Shown: one piece after another, positions 43,699 to 57,248 of the stretch
Layout of the letters: every line of letters begins with the position of its first letter
How positions within the stretch are numbered: the first letter of the stretch is position 1
Origin: Rutstroemia sp. NJR-2017a BVV2
Taxonomy: Eukaryota; Ascomycota; Leotiomycetes; Helotiales; Rutstroemiaceae
Length of the DNA: 64,000 bases
NCBI GenBank assembly: GCA_002946415.1
Contig: NJPS01000054.1
Location: 744,001-808,000, forward strand
Direction: 5' to 3'
Translations under genes and position numbers: made by a program
Notes under the pieces: generated by a model
Told to the model about the DNA's origin: nothing
What the model saw: only the letters and a program-made list of their open reading frames with translations
Databases searched by the model: none

Positions 43699-46300
43699 TG
43701 TGTGTGAGGCAAACGTGTCTCTATTAAATTAAAATAGATCCGAAGAAGCGCGAGAGAAGATGCCGAGCTGAAGGGAATTACTCGTGTGGTGAAGTCGTTG
43801 ACTTGTAATCTGTAAGATTATACAGCAGAATACTTTCGAAGTGGATGCGACTGAACTTTTTCTTGAAAGAGCTTCTAGTGGTCATTGTCAGCCTTAGGCA
43901 AATAATGTGGAGCTTACATCATCGTCATCATCATCGATTCATGTGGGTGGAATCCTTTTGAAGTCATCCACGTTGCGCAAAAAAAGACTTACTTGGAATG
44001 TTTGTTGATAAATGTCGTTAAATAGTATGAATTTATCTCAGGTCTAAATTTCAGAACTCAATTGACCTTGAAGCCTTTCAATTCTGTGATTTCCACCCCT
44101 CTTTCACTGCCCCTCCCTCGCTAACATGGTGGGGCTGCTGTGAGGGAGGATTACCATTACCATTGTTTACCTTGGGGAAGTGTCGATATGTAGGTAGATG
44201 AATGGAGATAGGATTAGGCATTTTAATCCTGAAATACGCAAGTATTTTCCCAATTCCAAATGGTTTCTTCTCTAGCATTTCGAAACATTACCACAATTTA
44301 CCCAGATATGATTGAAGTTTTCACATCGCCCTCAGCGTTCTCTTATCCAACATCATCGCAGCCAAATCCTAGACAAGACAACATTCTTTGCATTGTTCTT
44401 GTAGGATCGACCTTTTGAGAAGTGCGAATGATATATCTATATACCGAAAAACCCCCCGTTTCCCATAACTCAGATCCCATTCCCAATATCACCAATCATA
44501 TAAGAGGCTATTCACAATTTCAATACAAATATATGAACCTCCCCACTCATCCCAACCAACCACCACAAACCAGATACTATAAACAACCCATCTACCCGCA
44601 AATCATCAAACTCCACAAGCATCCACTCCAATCCCCATCTCCACACCATACGAAGAGCCATCCTTCTCTTCCCATCCTCCCTGCATTCTCCAGACCCAAC
44701 TGCCCATCTGTAATTCCACGTATATAAACCAACCGATAACACCATTTCTAGAAGCAGACAACGCAGTGAAGCACTTGTCCCTCCTATGTGATGCGCTCTA
44801 TCACTAGATAGAAAGCTACTACCCGCCAGCCCCAGACACGACCAGCTACCTGCAATTCTAGTTCCGCATGGCATTCACAGCAACCGAAAACTCCAATCCT
44901 CATGCCCGTTCAACCAGATAAGCAGTAGACAGAGAAATGAAGCTTTTCGTTCCACCTCCTATACTATACACTCCATCCGCAATAGGTCCATATCCATTCA
45001 ACCATATATCTAGTGCATCCACCCCCGTCACATACCACATATCACTCTACCAAGCTTGATAACGATACATTCATCCGTCCATCCGACCCAAATTGCTAGA
45101 TACCGCCAAGCCCCAACACCACCGCCACTGCTCTCCCTCTTCATACTTCCCCAGATCTCCCACCCTCAGATCCCCCGCCCCTCATATCTCCCCACATCTC
45201 CCAAGCTTCCTTTGTTCCGCCCCCCTTCCCACCACATCAGATGCAGATAGACCGTACACATACATAGTACACAAAACCCACAGCTACCTCTTTCCATACC
45301 ACCGCACCACCGCACCGCAGCATCCCTTCACCACTGGCTCGAACTCGAGGTTGACGGAAGCAAGCTAATCCAACATCAGCACTGCTTCTCCAAGAAAACA
45401 AACAATAAAGAACAAAATCCCATCATCCCAACCCACCATCCTTTTCCTCCCTATCCCAGCCCATCTTATCCTCTATCTACAGCCAAAGGTCACTCAAAAA
45501 ACAATACACATACCCCCAGCTAATCTAATCTAATCTAATCCAACCACCACATTAAACATAAACGCATCAATCTCCAACCAGCATCTATCATAGAGGACAC
45601 TCATACTCTGTTTGATTATGTGTTTCCATTTAGAATTAACATCCGCCCCCCTTTTCTAGAGTTTCCGCACCGAAGTACAAGGTATACAAACTAACTTATA
45701 CCAAGACTAACCAAATCGAGGGAAGTATCCTCCTATCCGTGCTATAGTCTAGAAGCCATCCTCTCCCTCTCCCTCTCCCCCACTCTCACCATCGGCAGCT
45801 CCATCCTAGCAAAATCCAAAAACAGAAAAACAAACAAACTCCCCACCTTATAGCATCATTTTCCGAAACCCACTCCTCTCGTACACCCAGCACCCCAGCC
45901 AGCTACCCCTTCGCCAAAAAAAGAAAACATCTACACACACCCTTCCCCCTCGAATACACAAACGTCCTACCAAAACACGGCCCAAGAACCAGGGATAATC
46001 TTCGGTTCAAACCTTGCCTCGCCTCGCCTCGCCTCACAACGAACCCGACCGACCAGGGGCGGCAGAGCAGCCGAATGGATGACTGCGTAACCCGTGGTTT
46101 TAGATGAAGCACGACAAGACAAGGCAGGAGAGGAGAGGATATGTAGGAAAGGGGAGGGTAATGGAGTCATGGTAAGGAAAGATGCCGAGTCGCGTTGTGC
46201 TGGGACCGGGATTGGAATCATGTGATGTGATGTGAGAGGAGGGTAGATGGGAGATATGGAAGAGAGGGGCATGACTCAAGCTAGGTAGTTACTTACCTGA
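43699..46300. other. gene-free stretch, first part (TOM40 upstream)
   Basis: Contains the TOM40 promoter and leader at the left end. About 44440-45900 is CA/CT-rich on the + strand. A TAATC pentamer microsatellite lies at about 45521-45540, and a GCCTC repeat at about 46016-46035. Open frames here are low-complexity. No gene. Confidence 0.55.
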
Positions 46301-49300
46301 CAGTATGATAGCAATATCCTTACTTCACTTACCTTACCTACTTACAGTGTATGTAGAGATGCAATACCGCAGTTCTACTATAGTGTAGTGGAGCCAAGAA
46401 ACATGTGGAGCAGCTCTGCCCTACAACAACATGAAACAGTATATCCATTCATCCATGATAAGCCGAGAAACGAAACCATCCAGCCGAAAGAAAGAAACGA
46501 CCTTACCATTCCTGCCAGGTACAAAGTTGTAATGTGGACGCGTGCGTGCGTGCGTTAGGTCAGAGATAAAGTGAGGCACGGCACCAGGAACAAGGAAGAT
46601 GAGTAAGTAGCTATGTACTGTAGCAGCCTTGAAGAATTACGAAAGGCAAAGGTAGACTGAACAGAAGATATTCTCGGCGCCAAGATTGAGAGGTGGGAAT
46701 ATGCCGGTGACAGAGCCAGACATACTGGATGGCGTGATTAATGAATCGATGCCATGCAGACTCAGGCTCTCGGCAGGGCTCGATTCGTCGATTCATGAAG
46801 AACAGACGACGATCTCAATACTCCCAACAATCAGAACTACTGACTGGACTTCAGGAAAAGAATTTACTGGTACTCCCCACGTGCGTGCAGCAGCAACAGC
46901 AGCATCAGCATGCCGTTAAGCAGCCCCAAGCCATGATTTGAAAAGAAAAATAGGCTTAAAAAACGCGCCGCAAGCGAACAGAAAATGCAAAAAGCCTCAC
47001 CCACCCCAAGCTTTAATAATGCGTTGCCTTGACTGAATGCAGATGCAGTGAGACACAATCCTTGCGGTCTATCCTGTACATTCTGTACGCCATCTGCAGG
47101 TCTCGCTCTCGCTGTTTATTTTTACCCGGCGAAGTTTGGTAAGCTGTGCGGGAGAGGACGGTCGAAGCGAGCCCGATGAACAAGTGGTACCGACCGGGCT
47201 GTGGCACGGTCTTCCTTTTCCCTCCTGTGGGTGTGCGGACAGAGGCAGATCTCCTGGGCCGCGGATGCAGGTGGCTATATTGGGAATATCAGAGTGGCGA
47301 GGAGTGTTGCCGAAAGCTGTTCAGTTCATGCGACACGGATACAGCGGAGTCTTTTGGTGAATGAACGGGAGAAACTCCAATTTGACGGGAGCGAACGTGG
47401 CAAATGCTTCTCCTGTAGTGTGCTGTGCGTGAAAAAGGGTTGCGAATGTGGTGGTGGCGGAGGAGCATCGACAACGACGTCGTTTAAGCTTTTGGTCTTG
47501 ATTTGGAGTCTGACGATGATCGATGACTACAGAAGCCTTTTGATAGCAGTAATGACGCCCCCTGATGCGAGGTGGGCCTATCGGAGGTGAGCAGCATACA
47601 TGGCCAGTAACGCATATTTACGAAGCACGTCGGATAATATTGGTCGATTTCTGAGATATGATTGACGTATCCGTGGCTGATTAGTAATGAGATGGAGTTT
47701 TCGGAGATTGAGTTGTATATCTTCGATTTCCATTGAATTTCCGCAGCTCATAACGGGTTGTCGTCACATTTGCTTTTGCAGTGATGGCGAGTGATGCTGA
47801 GGAGGATCGGCCGTTAAGAGTCTCAATATGATGGTTACCCCGCTTCCTTGTTGCTAGGGGCCTAGGCCCTCTTCGCCTGGCGTCTTGGAGTTTCATCCAC
47901 ACCAACACCATTTCTATGTAAGCAGCAGCTTAGCAGCTAGACCTGCCTTAGAGCTCCTTCTAGTAGCCGATAGAGTCGTCACAAATCGAACTGCTAATCA
48001 AGAGTTCGATGATTTAATCGCGCGTTTACCTAGAGACCAGAAGTAGACAATCGCTGATTGCAGCAAGATCAGCGATTGGCTACCCGGAAATCCTCCGTCC
48101 GCATCACAACCATCTCTGTCGCAAAGCGACGCACTGGGCTGATACAAGTGACTGACGGGGACGAAGAGAACCTGGGAACTGCTCATATTTATTCCGTCCC
48201 TGCTGTGCGCCCCAGGGTAACCAGTCGCACGGCTGGATTTCGGTGGGGGAACTCTCATCGTAGTAATGATCATGATACGCTTCTTTATGGCTTTCTGAAC
48301 GCGCAGTGCAGATGAATGGCGATATGGATGCGGACATGTACTCCCATTCTGCACCATTGATGCATAGCATGCCCAGCAGTGGCTTCACGTGCCATTCCCA
48401 AGCACCAGCCTATCGTAGTCCCCGGCTGCTGTGGTGTCGCACCTCAGTTGTGCTTGTCGGCTCGTCGAAATCGTGGCAACCTGCAGCAAAGAAAAAAGAC
48501 GGGAGACTGCTCAAGCTCTTCAAGGCTGGGAACAGCCCTCGATCATTTCCTTAGCTCGGCAAGGGGACAACAGTATAAAATTTCAGGCTCCGGAATCTAG
48601 ATTCGGCCGATGATGGGGAAAATGCTCCGTGATCAACAGGTCTAGACGGCCGGCTTTGAAGCTCGTGGAATGATTTGAGAAGGGCAAAAGTTCCGGAGGT
48701 CATAGATCACGATAGCTTCAAAATTGACTTTTTGGTACTTTTTTGACGTCTTCGGGCGTTGTGCTTACGAGTGTGGTGGTGGTGAAGTCGCATTATGGAC
48801 TTCCCCGAGCGGCATTTACCAGGGCATTCGGTAAGGACGTACCTTTGTACTAAAATTGGCCTGAGTGCAGACACACTGTGCAGGCAAGTGGATGTCGAGG
48901 GAGTGATGTCAGTTTCTAAAAAGGAATTTATGGAGCTCTTCCACGGATGGCGCGAACAACAAGGGGCGCTCGGGGTCTCCAGTTTTTAATTCGAGGGGAA
49001 CCTCGGAAAAATGATCACGAGTTCAACGTCGACCACGCTATCAGGTAAAGCATGAAGAGATTAGTGGAGCCTTTCACGAGCGCATCGCATGGGGCGATGA
49101 GTGAAGAGTGAAGAGAAGGAGGATTGCAAGCACCCAAAGCACCCTTTCTCATCTGGTTCCTGAGTCGATACGACGGAGTAGAAAGCGACTGTGCGAAGTA
49201 TGCAACAGGCAGGCATTCGCTTTCTTGTTTGACCCCAGCCACTCCCGAATTTGAGTGTTACAAGTGGTTGAAATGGTTGAAATGGTTGGGAAGCTCTGTT

Positions 49301-51800
49301 GCATGCGCCATGAGAAACCAATGGTTGGCAAAGGAGACGGGGCTAGCACATTGGCAATACTACTTCCCTCCTGTTACTGTACCCAGGTGGGTAAAAGGCT
49401 GCTGGCTGCGAAACGTACGAGCATCGCCCTATAAATCATCTTTGGGAATCTTTCATCCCTCGTGACCGATCAAAATTATTCAACGGGTCCCACATCGGCG
49501 TCGTGTTGGTTACTTTGCTGGCTAGGTTTGCATGTTCGGCTCGGGAATCAACACGAGAGCGAAATGCAATCTTTGCTGCTAGGTTCAACGGGACATCCTG
49601 GATTTCGATATTACCATGTTGCCGGTATCCTCTTTTATTGGGTCTCGGAAGGAGGGAAGATACGGAGATGGGTGATTTCAATAGTCATTGCCTACTTGGG
49701 TGCGCACTGGGGGCATACACTTCCGGATCGATAGTGAATCCGACATCGATGTTGATGTCGATGCCGATGCCAATATCATGTTCGTGAAGGAGACTACGAG
49801 AGAGACGTTGTGTCGCCGGATAGATATTGTAATCAAGACTCTTGATAGTGTCCGTGCAGCTGTTTTAAGCCAGTGCAAGCCACCATGTATTTCTTTCCAC
49901 GCCTTTGGGATACCGCGCATGTACTGTACTTTGTAGCCGTGTAGTAGGTACGCATTCGAGCGTACAGCACTAAGCATGAGACATCCACCAGCACCTCGAA
50001 GGCTATTTCCATTGCTTGGCCAAGCCAGGGACCGGGTAAAGACAACTGCAGTTGCTTCGAGATAATTCATCGTCGCACCAGCATTGTTTATCTTGAACAC
50101 AAAGTCCTGTATGCGGTTCTTCTACACTTCATCAATAGTACCACCAATTATTGAGAGATTTAAAGCCTATTGCCAGTCGGAGTCTGGTACCACCTGGCCC
50201 GTGCTTGGTACCCCCTGACGCGCCACGAGCGCCCCAAACGTACCAACCCGACTGGCGAAGGAGCTTTTGGGGTAGGGCATAGTAGGGCAGAAGTAGCAAA
50301 ACGATCCAAGGCAGTGCGTCGCATCAGATAGAGCAGGCGACGACAAAGGTAACTACTATAAATTGTCCCCGCGTTTCGTTACACACACTGAGCCTCACGC
50401 CCGGCAAGGGAAGTCCTTGGAGATGTTTCCTGACAACCTGACAAAGGTGGCTCATGATCTTCCTCCTCGTCTCACCAACAGCGCGCGCAGAAGACTGTCA
50501 TGAGTGCCAAAGACTGGGTACCCATAATGGTTACGACAGGCCATCCATTGCACTGTACGGGTGTAACTTCCTACCGTTAATCTATCTCTGAGCAAGTTGC
50601 CGATCCCGGAGTGCCACAGGATTCAGACTCCAATGGAGGAGTCTGGACTAAGAATTGGCTATGCTGCTGTCGTGTCTTTCCTGAACCCTTAGAAACAGCT
50701 TCTGCACAGGTGGGATATGAGATTGATATTGACCGCTCGAAGCATCTGATGTCTCTGAAAGGAGGTCCCGAAAAAGTCGAGACGAGCTAGAACCACTCAG
50801 GTAAGTGGGCCGAGATATCGTACCTCGATTTCTCATCACGAACAGGAACCGCCACGAAGAGGATGACATATAAGAGCTAATGCTCTGCGACTCTGCGACA
50901 TCCATATGCTGTATCCAGAATCTCAACCCACTGGATGGTACTCGTTGTCTTCCCTTTATATATGTACTCCCATGATACTGCAATGCATATTATACCCAAA
51001 GCAGGAATTAGCTTCAGCTGCTGGGCGAGCGAGTGGCACAATTATCCAATCGAAGGCTTTCTACGGAGCTAATCGTCAAGGCGATCGCAACATGCATATT
51101 CCAACTGCGATATGCTGCTGCAATCCAATCCGTTTGCGGCCATGTCACGGGTCACGGGTCCCTTTGTTGACGCTACAATGGAGAAGAAGATGCAGGTCTG
51201 GCATGAATGCGCTACCGCATAGTTTTTGGGTTTCCCCCATTGATGGTGCGGATTATGATGATGATGCTCAGACGCTCGAACTGGCGCGCGTGCTGGTGCA
51301 TCAAAACTGACCCCATGATCTCTTTTTTTCTGGGCCTAATTGAGCTTTGTCCATTTCGAGCATGAAGGAGGCATGGAGCACATGGAGCACATCTGCAGAC
51401 AGAGCGAAAAAGATGGCATTTTTGGCATGTGTTTGTACTTGTACTGCAGAATCAGGGACAATGTGAGATGAACAAAGAAAACGAAGCAGAATTGACCGGG
51501 TTCGAGGATTGTGAGTGATTTTTTGTCCTACCGTTCAGTCTGGAACGAGCATTTCCAGATGGACGGCTCAAGAAAGGAGTCGCTGGCCATACACTCAACA
51601 TGTTTCATGTGGATGAAAATATGCTTGGTACGAAATCTACTAAGGATTTGATTAATAGCTAAGCTGCCAAAATCATCAATTGGCAGTATCAAAGGAAATA
51701 AGATTGCTGTCGATATCAGATATGCCCGTCTCGCCTCCCGCCCCGGCTGTATTCCCAAAGCTGCTCACAGACTGGCAGCGGCCCCCAACTCCGTAGAATT
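46301..51800. other. gene-free stretch, middle part
   Basis: Normal base composition but no open frame above about 140 codons on either strand, and none with a motif. A GTGC microsatellite lies near 46540-46555 and a GATGTC-type triplet run at about 49740-49770. Cys-rich readings near 47386-47460 are short and not supported by splice sites. It could hold non-coding RNA, long leader exons or decayed repeats; I see no direct evidence for any of these. Confidence 0.5.
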
Positions 51801-54527
51801 TTGAACCCCTCATTCATCGTCCCGCATGGACAAATCCATCACCATCACCAACACCGCACCACCGACTAGGGAACATGGAGATGTACGGCCGGGACCATGT
51901 AGCTAGCATCGATAATCTATAATATCTACAGATTTATGTAGGAGAAGCAAAATTCCAATCTTAAACACAAATCGTCAATCGGATTGTCTTGATTCATATC
52001 TTCATCATACATATACTTTCCCCCCCTTCCCTTGCCCCTGTTGCTGCAGGAAGAAAAAAAAAGGACACAACACCTGGACAGCTCGCACCCGCAACGTCAG
52101 TTCGACAACGCTAAGTGGTTAAGCGACACCATAAGCTAGCAATTCCAAGGTGTCCCTTTCCCCTCCACCTTTCAAGGGAAGAGGGAAGAGGGCAAGGGGA
52201 CAGAGCAAGGAAGCATGTTGGAGCAGAAAGCATCTGGGAAAGCAAAGAAGAACGCGACAACATCATTCGTAGACGAGAGGAAAACCCCTCTCCCTTCCCA
52301 TTAAACCCTCCGTACCTACCGCAAACCTAATGGCCCAGCCAGGTATACTCCGCGCATCAGACAAGATAATATCACGAAGGTTTGTTGTCATAATGGTACC
52401 AAAATGGACAAAATGGACAACACGAGAGGCAAAATATAAATTCAATCAATATCATAACTCCATGTGGAACGCAGTCGTGCCATATACAACAGAAGATCTC
52501 TTGGCTCCCTCCGACTTGGTACTGTACATGATAGTCGTCCTCGAAATACTGCATCTAATCTCCAAGTTAAATCTCCCCATCTCCAGCCCTCCATCCAGCC
52601 AACTAGCAACTCCCATTGCCGCTTCCACCTCGCAACCCTCCTCCCTCATGCGATCAACCTTTCTTTCTTGGGCCCGCATACTCTTGTAGATGGGATTGAT
52701 TTGAAAGCAAGCTTAAAGTGATACCTACTCTTCTGTACCTACCAATCAGTTCTTGCTCGTATACCCGTACATACTCCGTACCTTCTCAAGGTGCGACAAA
52801 CGAGAACAGAAGTAGAAAAGGCCCAAAAAAGAAAAAGATAACTAGGAGGGAAGAGAAGAAAGAAAGCAAAGAGGAAACAGAGTTGAAGACAGGCGTTTCC
52901 CAACTTCAGCATCCAAAACTGCACCATCCCATCGGCGAACCCTCCATACCTCTCTACCTCTCTCTACCTCTTCCTCTCTTCCTCTTCCTCCCTCCGATTC
53001 CCATCTAATCCCAACCGCCGCCGCCGTTTATACCTACTTCCCTACATACCGTACCGTACCGACCACCGACCACCGACCACCTACCACCTCCCTCCCACCT
53101 ACCACTCCTCTCGAATTACATGCATCCGCCTTCAACCTCCCCCTGCCAGGTCTTTTTAGAGCACATTTCCCTCCCCCTGGCGTGGCTTCCCGGTCCCCTC
53201 CTCTTGCTGACGGGCCTCGATTTCGCAACAAAAGGACCCTACACCTACCACAGCCCACAGCCAGTGCCAGTGCCCAGTACCTAGGATAGGACAATACTCA
53301 CGGCCGCAGTACTGCTCAGTACAGTACTAATACAACAGCTAAAAAAGCGCATCGCACGCACGTACTTTTCCTCCCATCTCTCACACTACGCCTGAAGGAT
53401 CATTGGCCTCAAGTGACCACCACCAAACGGGCAGCCTTTCATCCAACCAGGAATCTCCAAACCACAACCCCAGTCGGCAATTAGTCCCAACTGCTCATTC
53501 TCTCTAAAACAGAGCGCGTGAGCATAGCCAGTCTTTTGGGCCAAGGAAGAACCTTTGGACTTTCACACTTTACCACTTTACCATTTTATCACTCTACCAC
53601 TTTACAACCTACCTAACTTCGACTTCGACTTCGACTTTCGACTTTCGATCTTCGACTTTCTGGCTTCTGGCTCCTTAGCTGTGTTGTGTTATTCAGAGCT
53701 TTCTTCCTCCTACCATTACTCGGGACTCTCTTCTCTACAGTACACCCACCCACCTACAAAATTTAACTCGCCGATTCCAATTTCGACTCTTTCTACTTCT
53801 TTCCCTTTGCAAACGAAGCCATCCCTTACTATACCACCCCATACACTATCACACCCAACTCCAGGCCCAGCGGATATCCATTCAGCAAGCCTTCGTCAAT
53901 CAGATCGAACCACCACTACCACCAACCACCGTCGACTCTCACTCCCCAGTTAACGAACGGCATTCCACCCATTCTCATCTTGTATCCCTCACCCACACAA
54001 CATCCGGAAAACTAAAAAAAAAAGCAAAAACCCACGCAAATATTATCCTAAACATACTATTCGAGCCTCGCAAAAAACAAAACAAAACAAAACACTGACA
54101 TACGCCTACCTGTTGACTCAATAACCATACCTCTTTTGCTCACGTACGGTACGCCCTGACCAAGTCTCTGTTCATCCCACCCACCGCCTTTCAACCAACC
54201 CCTCAACCACCCTCAAAGAGCCACTAACTCCAAATTCATCATCAGCCGCAGTCTCAGTTTCCTCTCACTCACTGTTCCGTTACAGAAAAACCACAAAAAT
54301 TTAATAGCCCGAAGAAGTGATCAATATTATTGTTTGACTTCATACTGCTCTGTCACGTTACGGAGCGCCATTCACCTGCTGCCGTCGATTGATCGATTAC
54401 TCTTGTAGCATACCCTGTACTCAATTGCCCAACACGGACTTCACGAGGTCATCATCCACTCTCCTTGCTACTCTCCTCGTTTACAGCCCACCACATTCGC
54501 GATAGCAAAATCGTTTTGGACCTCAAG
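51801..54527. promoter_or_regulatory. gene-free stretch, last part: GSK-3 upstream and leader
   Basis: From about 52900 the + strand is strongly pyrimidine- and ACC-rich. A GACCACC-type run lies at 53051-53105, a TTCGAC-type run at about 53618-53660 and a CAAAA pentamer run at about 54072-54096. This composition suits a long transcribed leader before the kinase ATG, which is inference. Confidence 0.45.
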
Positions 54528-56042
54528 ATGTCGCAAAATCGGCCTGCTGCCTTCTCAAGCTTGAGGATGGGAGGTAAGATAATTTTCTCTTCAGCCTCTA
54601 CTCTCCCTCCCCCTCCCCTCCCTCCTCCACAGACCTGTCCTTGATTTGATTCTAACCCTTGGCCCAACAGAAGTTATCCGCGAGAAAGTACAAGATGGCG
54701 TCACTGGCGAATACAAAGATATGCAATATACACAGTGTAAAATCGTGGGAAATGGATCATTTGGTGTCGTCTTTCAGACCAAGCTCCATCCTTCGGGCGA
54801 GGACGCTGCTATCAAACGCGTCCTACAAGACAAGAGATTCAAGGTGTGACACATCCTTCTGTTCGGTGTTGGCGTGGAGTTGTTCGGCTGATGTGGTTTT
54901 AGAATCGTGAATTGCAAATCATGCGAATCGTTCGTCATCCCAACATCGTGGAGTTAAAGGCTTTCTACTACCTTAATGGCGAGAGAGTAAGTCTTCACCT
55001 TGATCCTAAGAAGATGTAGGACAGCACTGATATTCATTTGACAGAAAGATGAGGTTTATCTTAATCTTGTCCAGGAATATGTCCCCGAGACTGTCTACCG
55101 TGCCTCGAGATATTTCAACAAAATGAAGACTACCATGCCGATCATCGAGGTCAAGCTATACATCTATCAACTTTTCCGTGCCCTTGCCTACATTCACTCA
55201 CAGGGCATCTGCCATCGTGATATCAAGCCACAGAACCTGCTCCTCGACCCCAACAGTGGCATTTTGAAGTTGTGCGATTTTGGTAGTGCGAAGATACTTG
55301 TAGAAAATGAGCCAAATGTCTCATACATTTGCTCCCGATACTACAGAGCGCCTGAGTTGATCTTTGGCGCTACTAACTACACCACTAAGATTGGTAAGAT
55401 ATTTCACACCTCAATCGTGAAGGAATGTTACTAACTGTTGCTTGAGATGTTTGGTCGACTGGTTGCGTCATGGCAGAGTTGATGCTTGGACAGCCATTGT
55501 TCCCTGGTGAATCTGGTATCGACCAACTGGTCGAAATTATCAAAGTTCTCGGTACACCAACCCGAGATCAAATCCGTACGATGAACCCGAATTACATGGA
55601 ACATAAATTCCCGCAGATCAAGCCTCACCCGTTCAACAAGGTTTTCCGCAAAGCAGATGCCAGTGCAATTGAACTCATCTCTCGTCTGCTCGAGTATACA
55701 CCTACTGAAAGACTTTCGGCGATTGAGGCTATGGTTCACCCATTCTTTGACGAGCTGCGTGATCCAGCCACTCAATTCCCTGATTCGCGTCATCCTGGAA
55801 ATGGACCTAAGGCGTTGCCAACTTTGTTTGATTTCTCTCTTCATGGTATGCCACTTCGTTTTCTGGGTTGAGCTTACATTACTAACGAGTTATCAGAGCT
55901 TTCTATAGCCCCCGAACTTAACCAACGGCTGGTCCCGCAACACGTTCGAGCAGGCTTAACAGCTCGCGATCCCAAACTTAACATCGACAGTCCCGAATTC
56001 GAGCCCTTACCAAAGGATAAAATGATGGCGAGGCTGGATTGA
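54528..56042 (+). CDS. gsk3: glycogen synthase kinase 3 (GSK-3), six exons
   Basis: Ser/Thr kinase of the GSK-3/shaggy family. Exons 54528-54573, 54671-54843, 54903-54986, 55045-55393, 55447-55845 and 55897-56042 give 398 aa. Kinase features: glycine loop [10 protein letters not shown], catalytic Lys in AAIKRVL, the RELQIMR helix with Glu, the catalytic loop [18 protein letters not shown], and the activation loop [12 protein letters not shown] with the regulatory Tyr and the Arg residues that form the primed-substrate pocket. C-lobe blocks [12 protein letters not shown] and [19 protein letters not shown] are typical. The short N-terminus lacks the inhibitory Ser segment of animal GSK-3 alpha/beta ([15 protein letters not shown]), as in other fungi. 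It is a regulator of growth and stress responses in the family. The first exon is short; the ATG in it fixes the start. Confidence 0.97.
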
Positions 56043-57248
56043 GAAGATGTTACGCGAATGATTGACGAATGAATGCTTTCCTGTCGCTCAACCGTGGACT
56101 TAATGAAGGAGTCGAGGTTTTAGAGCGTCTTGCATCTAGCCGGCTATGATCCCCAGCATATTACAGATCCTGCACATCTCGTCTGCAGCAACAGCGGACC
56201 AAAATCAAGTTTGTGGAAGTCCGGAAGTGCATGGCAGGAATACGAATTAGTCTATGATGATGGTATGCGTTATTGGTTTGTTAGGAATACCCATGAGGTG
56301 GAATTTTCGTTGAACAAGAGTCTTCAATTAAGCTCTAAGGTATCCTTCCTTGGTCTTCGAAGATGGGCAGTTTGAGAGACGAGTTGAATCGATTATGAGT
56401 TCATCGGGCGCATGGGTATCAAGCGGATCTTCACCTTCAGCACCTCGTTATTAGACAATTTGCATGCGGAGAAAAAAATGGCCCTTGCTTATTCTATTCT
56501 TCTTGTTCTCCAACCTTGTTGTGTCTCCGCAGTAGCGATTGGGCGGCTGGACCTCTTCTTTTGTGTTTTCTTCGTTCCCCAAAGATTCAGGCGTACTTAA
56601 GTTTGATGGCACACTTGTTGTCCAAATGATTGCATGGAATGGGCTAATATTTCGCGTTGGGATGGCGAATGCCTGGGCGGGCACGGTCAAAAGATTCCTT
56701 TTCATTTACCACGGCCAAATGTGCCAATAAGGACTATCAAAAGGGTGGGCTGCTTTTTCCAGAGATCATCAAAGATTTTTCATTTTCCATACGAGACTGC
56801 TGTACCCAAAGAGATTTCTCCACTCTTAAAAATAATTATCTTGAAAATTGTATGCATAGTGATGCTGTCGATGTTGTATACTTTTTATTGGTTCCTGTGC
56901 GTGCGGGCGGCTATGCTTTTGTGGGTGAATGCTCCCGAGGTCATCAGATCAACTGTTCAAGATTTATCTATCTATAGGCTCGCCGTTATGACTTCAAAAG
57001 GCACAGTACAGTCATTGAGCATATTGAGCAATATGATTCGGCATGAAGGTAAGTTTGTGACGGGGAAGCTTGCTGCCTCTGCGGAAGTAACGAGTCGTAC
57101 GTTGTTGACACGGAGCTTCGCCTGACCCCTGGGCACGGTTCGTCAGGCAACAAGGCATGCTCATTAACTTTAAGCCAAAATATCACTCCTGCAATCCTCG
57201 AGACTCCTTCGCTCGTGTTTTCATCAATCGTAAATAAAAGCCCGAATT
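56043..57248. other. spacer between GSK-3 and CBP80
   Basis: Tandem + strand genes. Open frames at 56130-57125 are not supported by motif or splice sites and are probably the GSK-3 3' region plus the CBP80 promoter. AT-rich runs around 56820-56880. Confidence 0.45.

Noticed and set aside
47386..47470. Third Cys-rich mini-gene
   Set aside because: Only a short Cys-containing reading (KCFSCSVLCVKKGCECGG) in a frame without splice or start support.
51495..51515. tRNA-like GGTTCGAGG box
   Set aside because: No acceptor stem or A box at the right distance.
56634..57125. 163-codon frame after GSK-3
   Set aside because: Irregular composition, no motif, and overlapping frames; likely 3' region.
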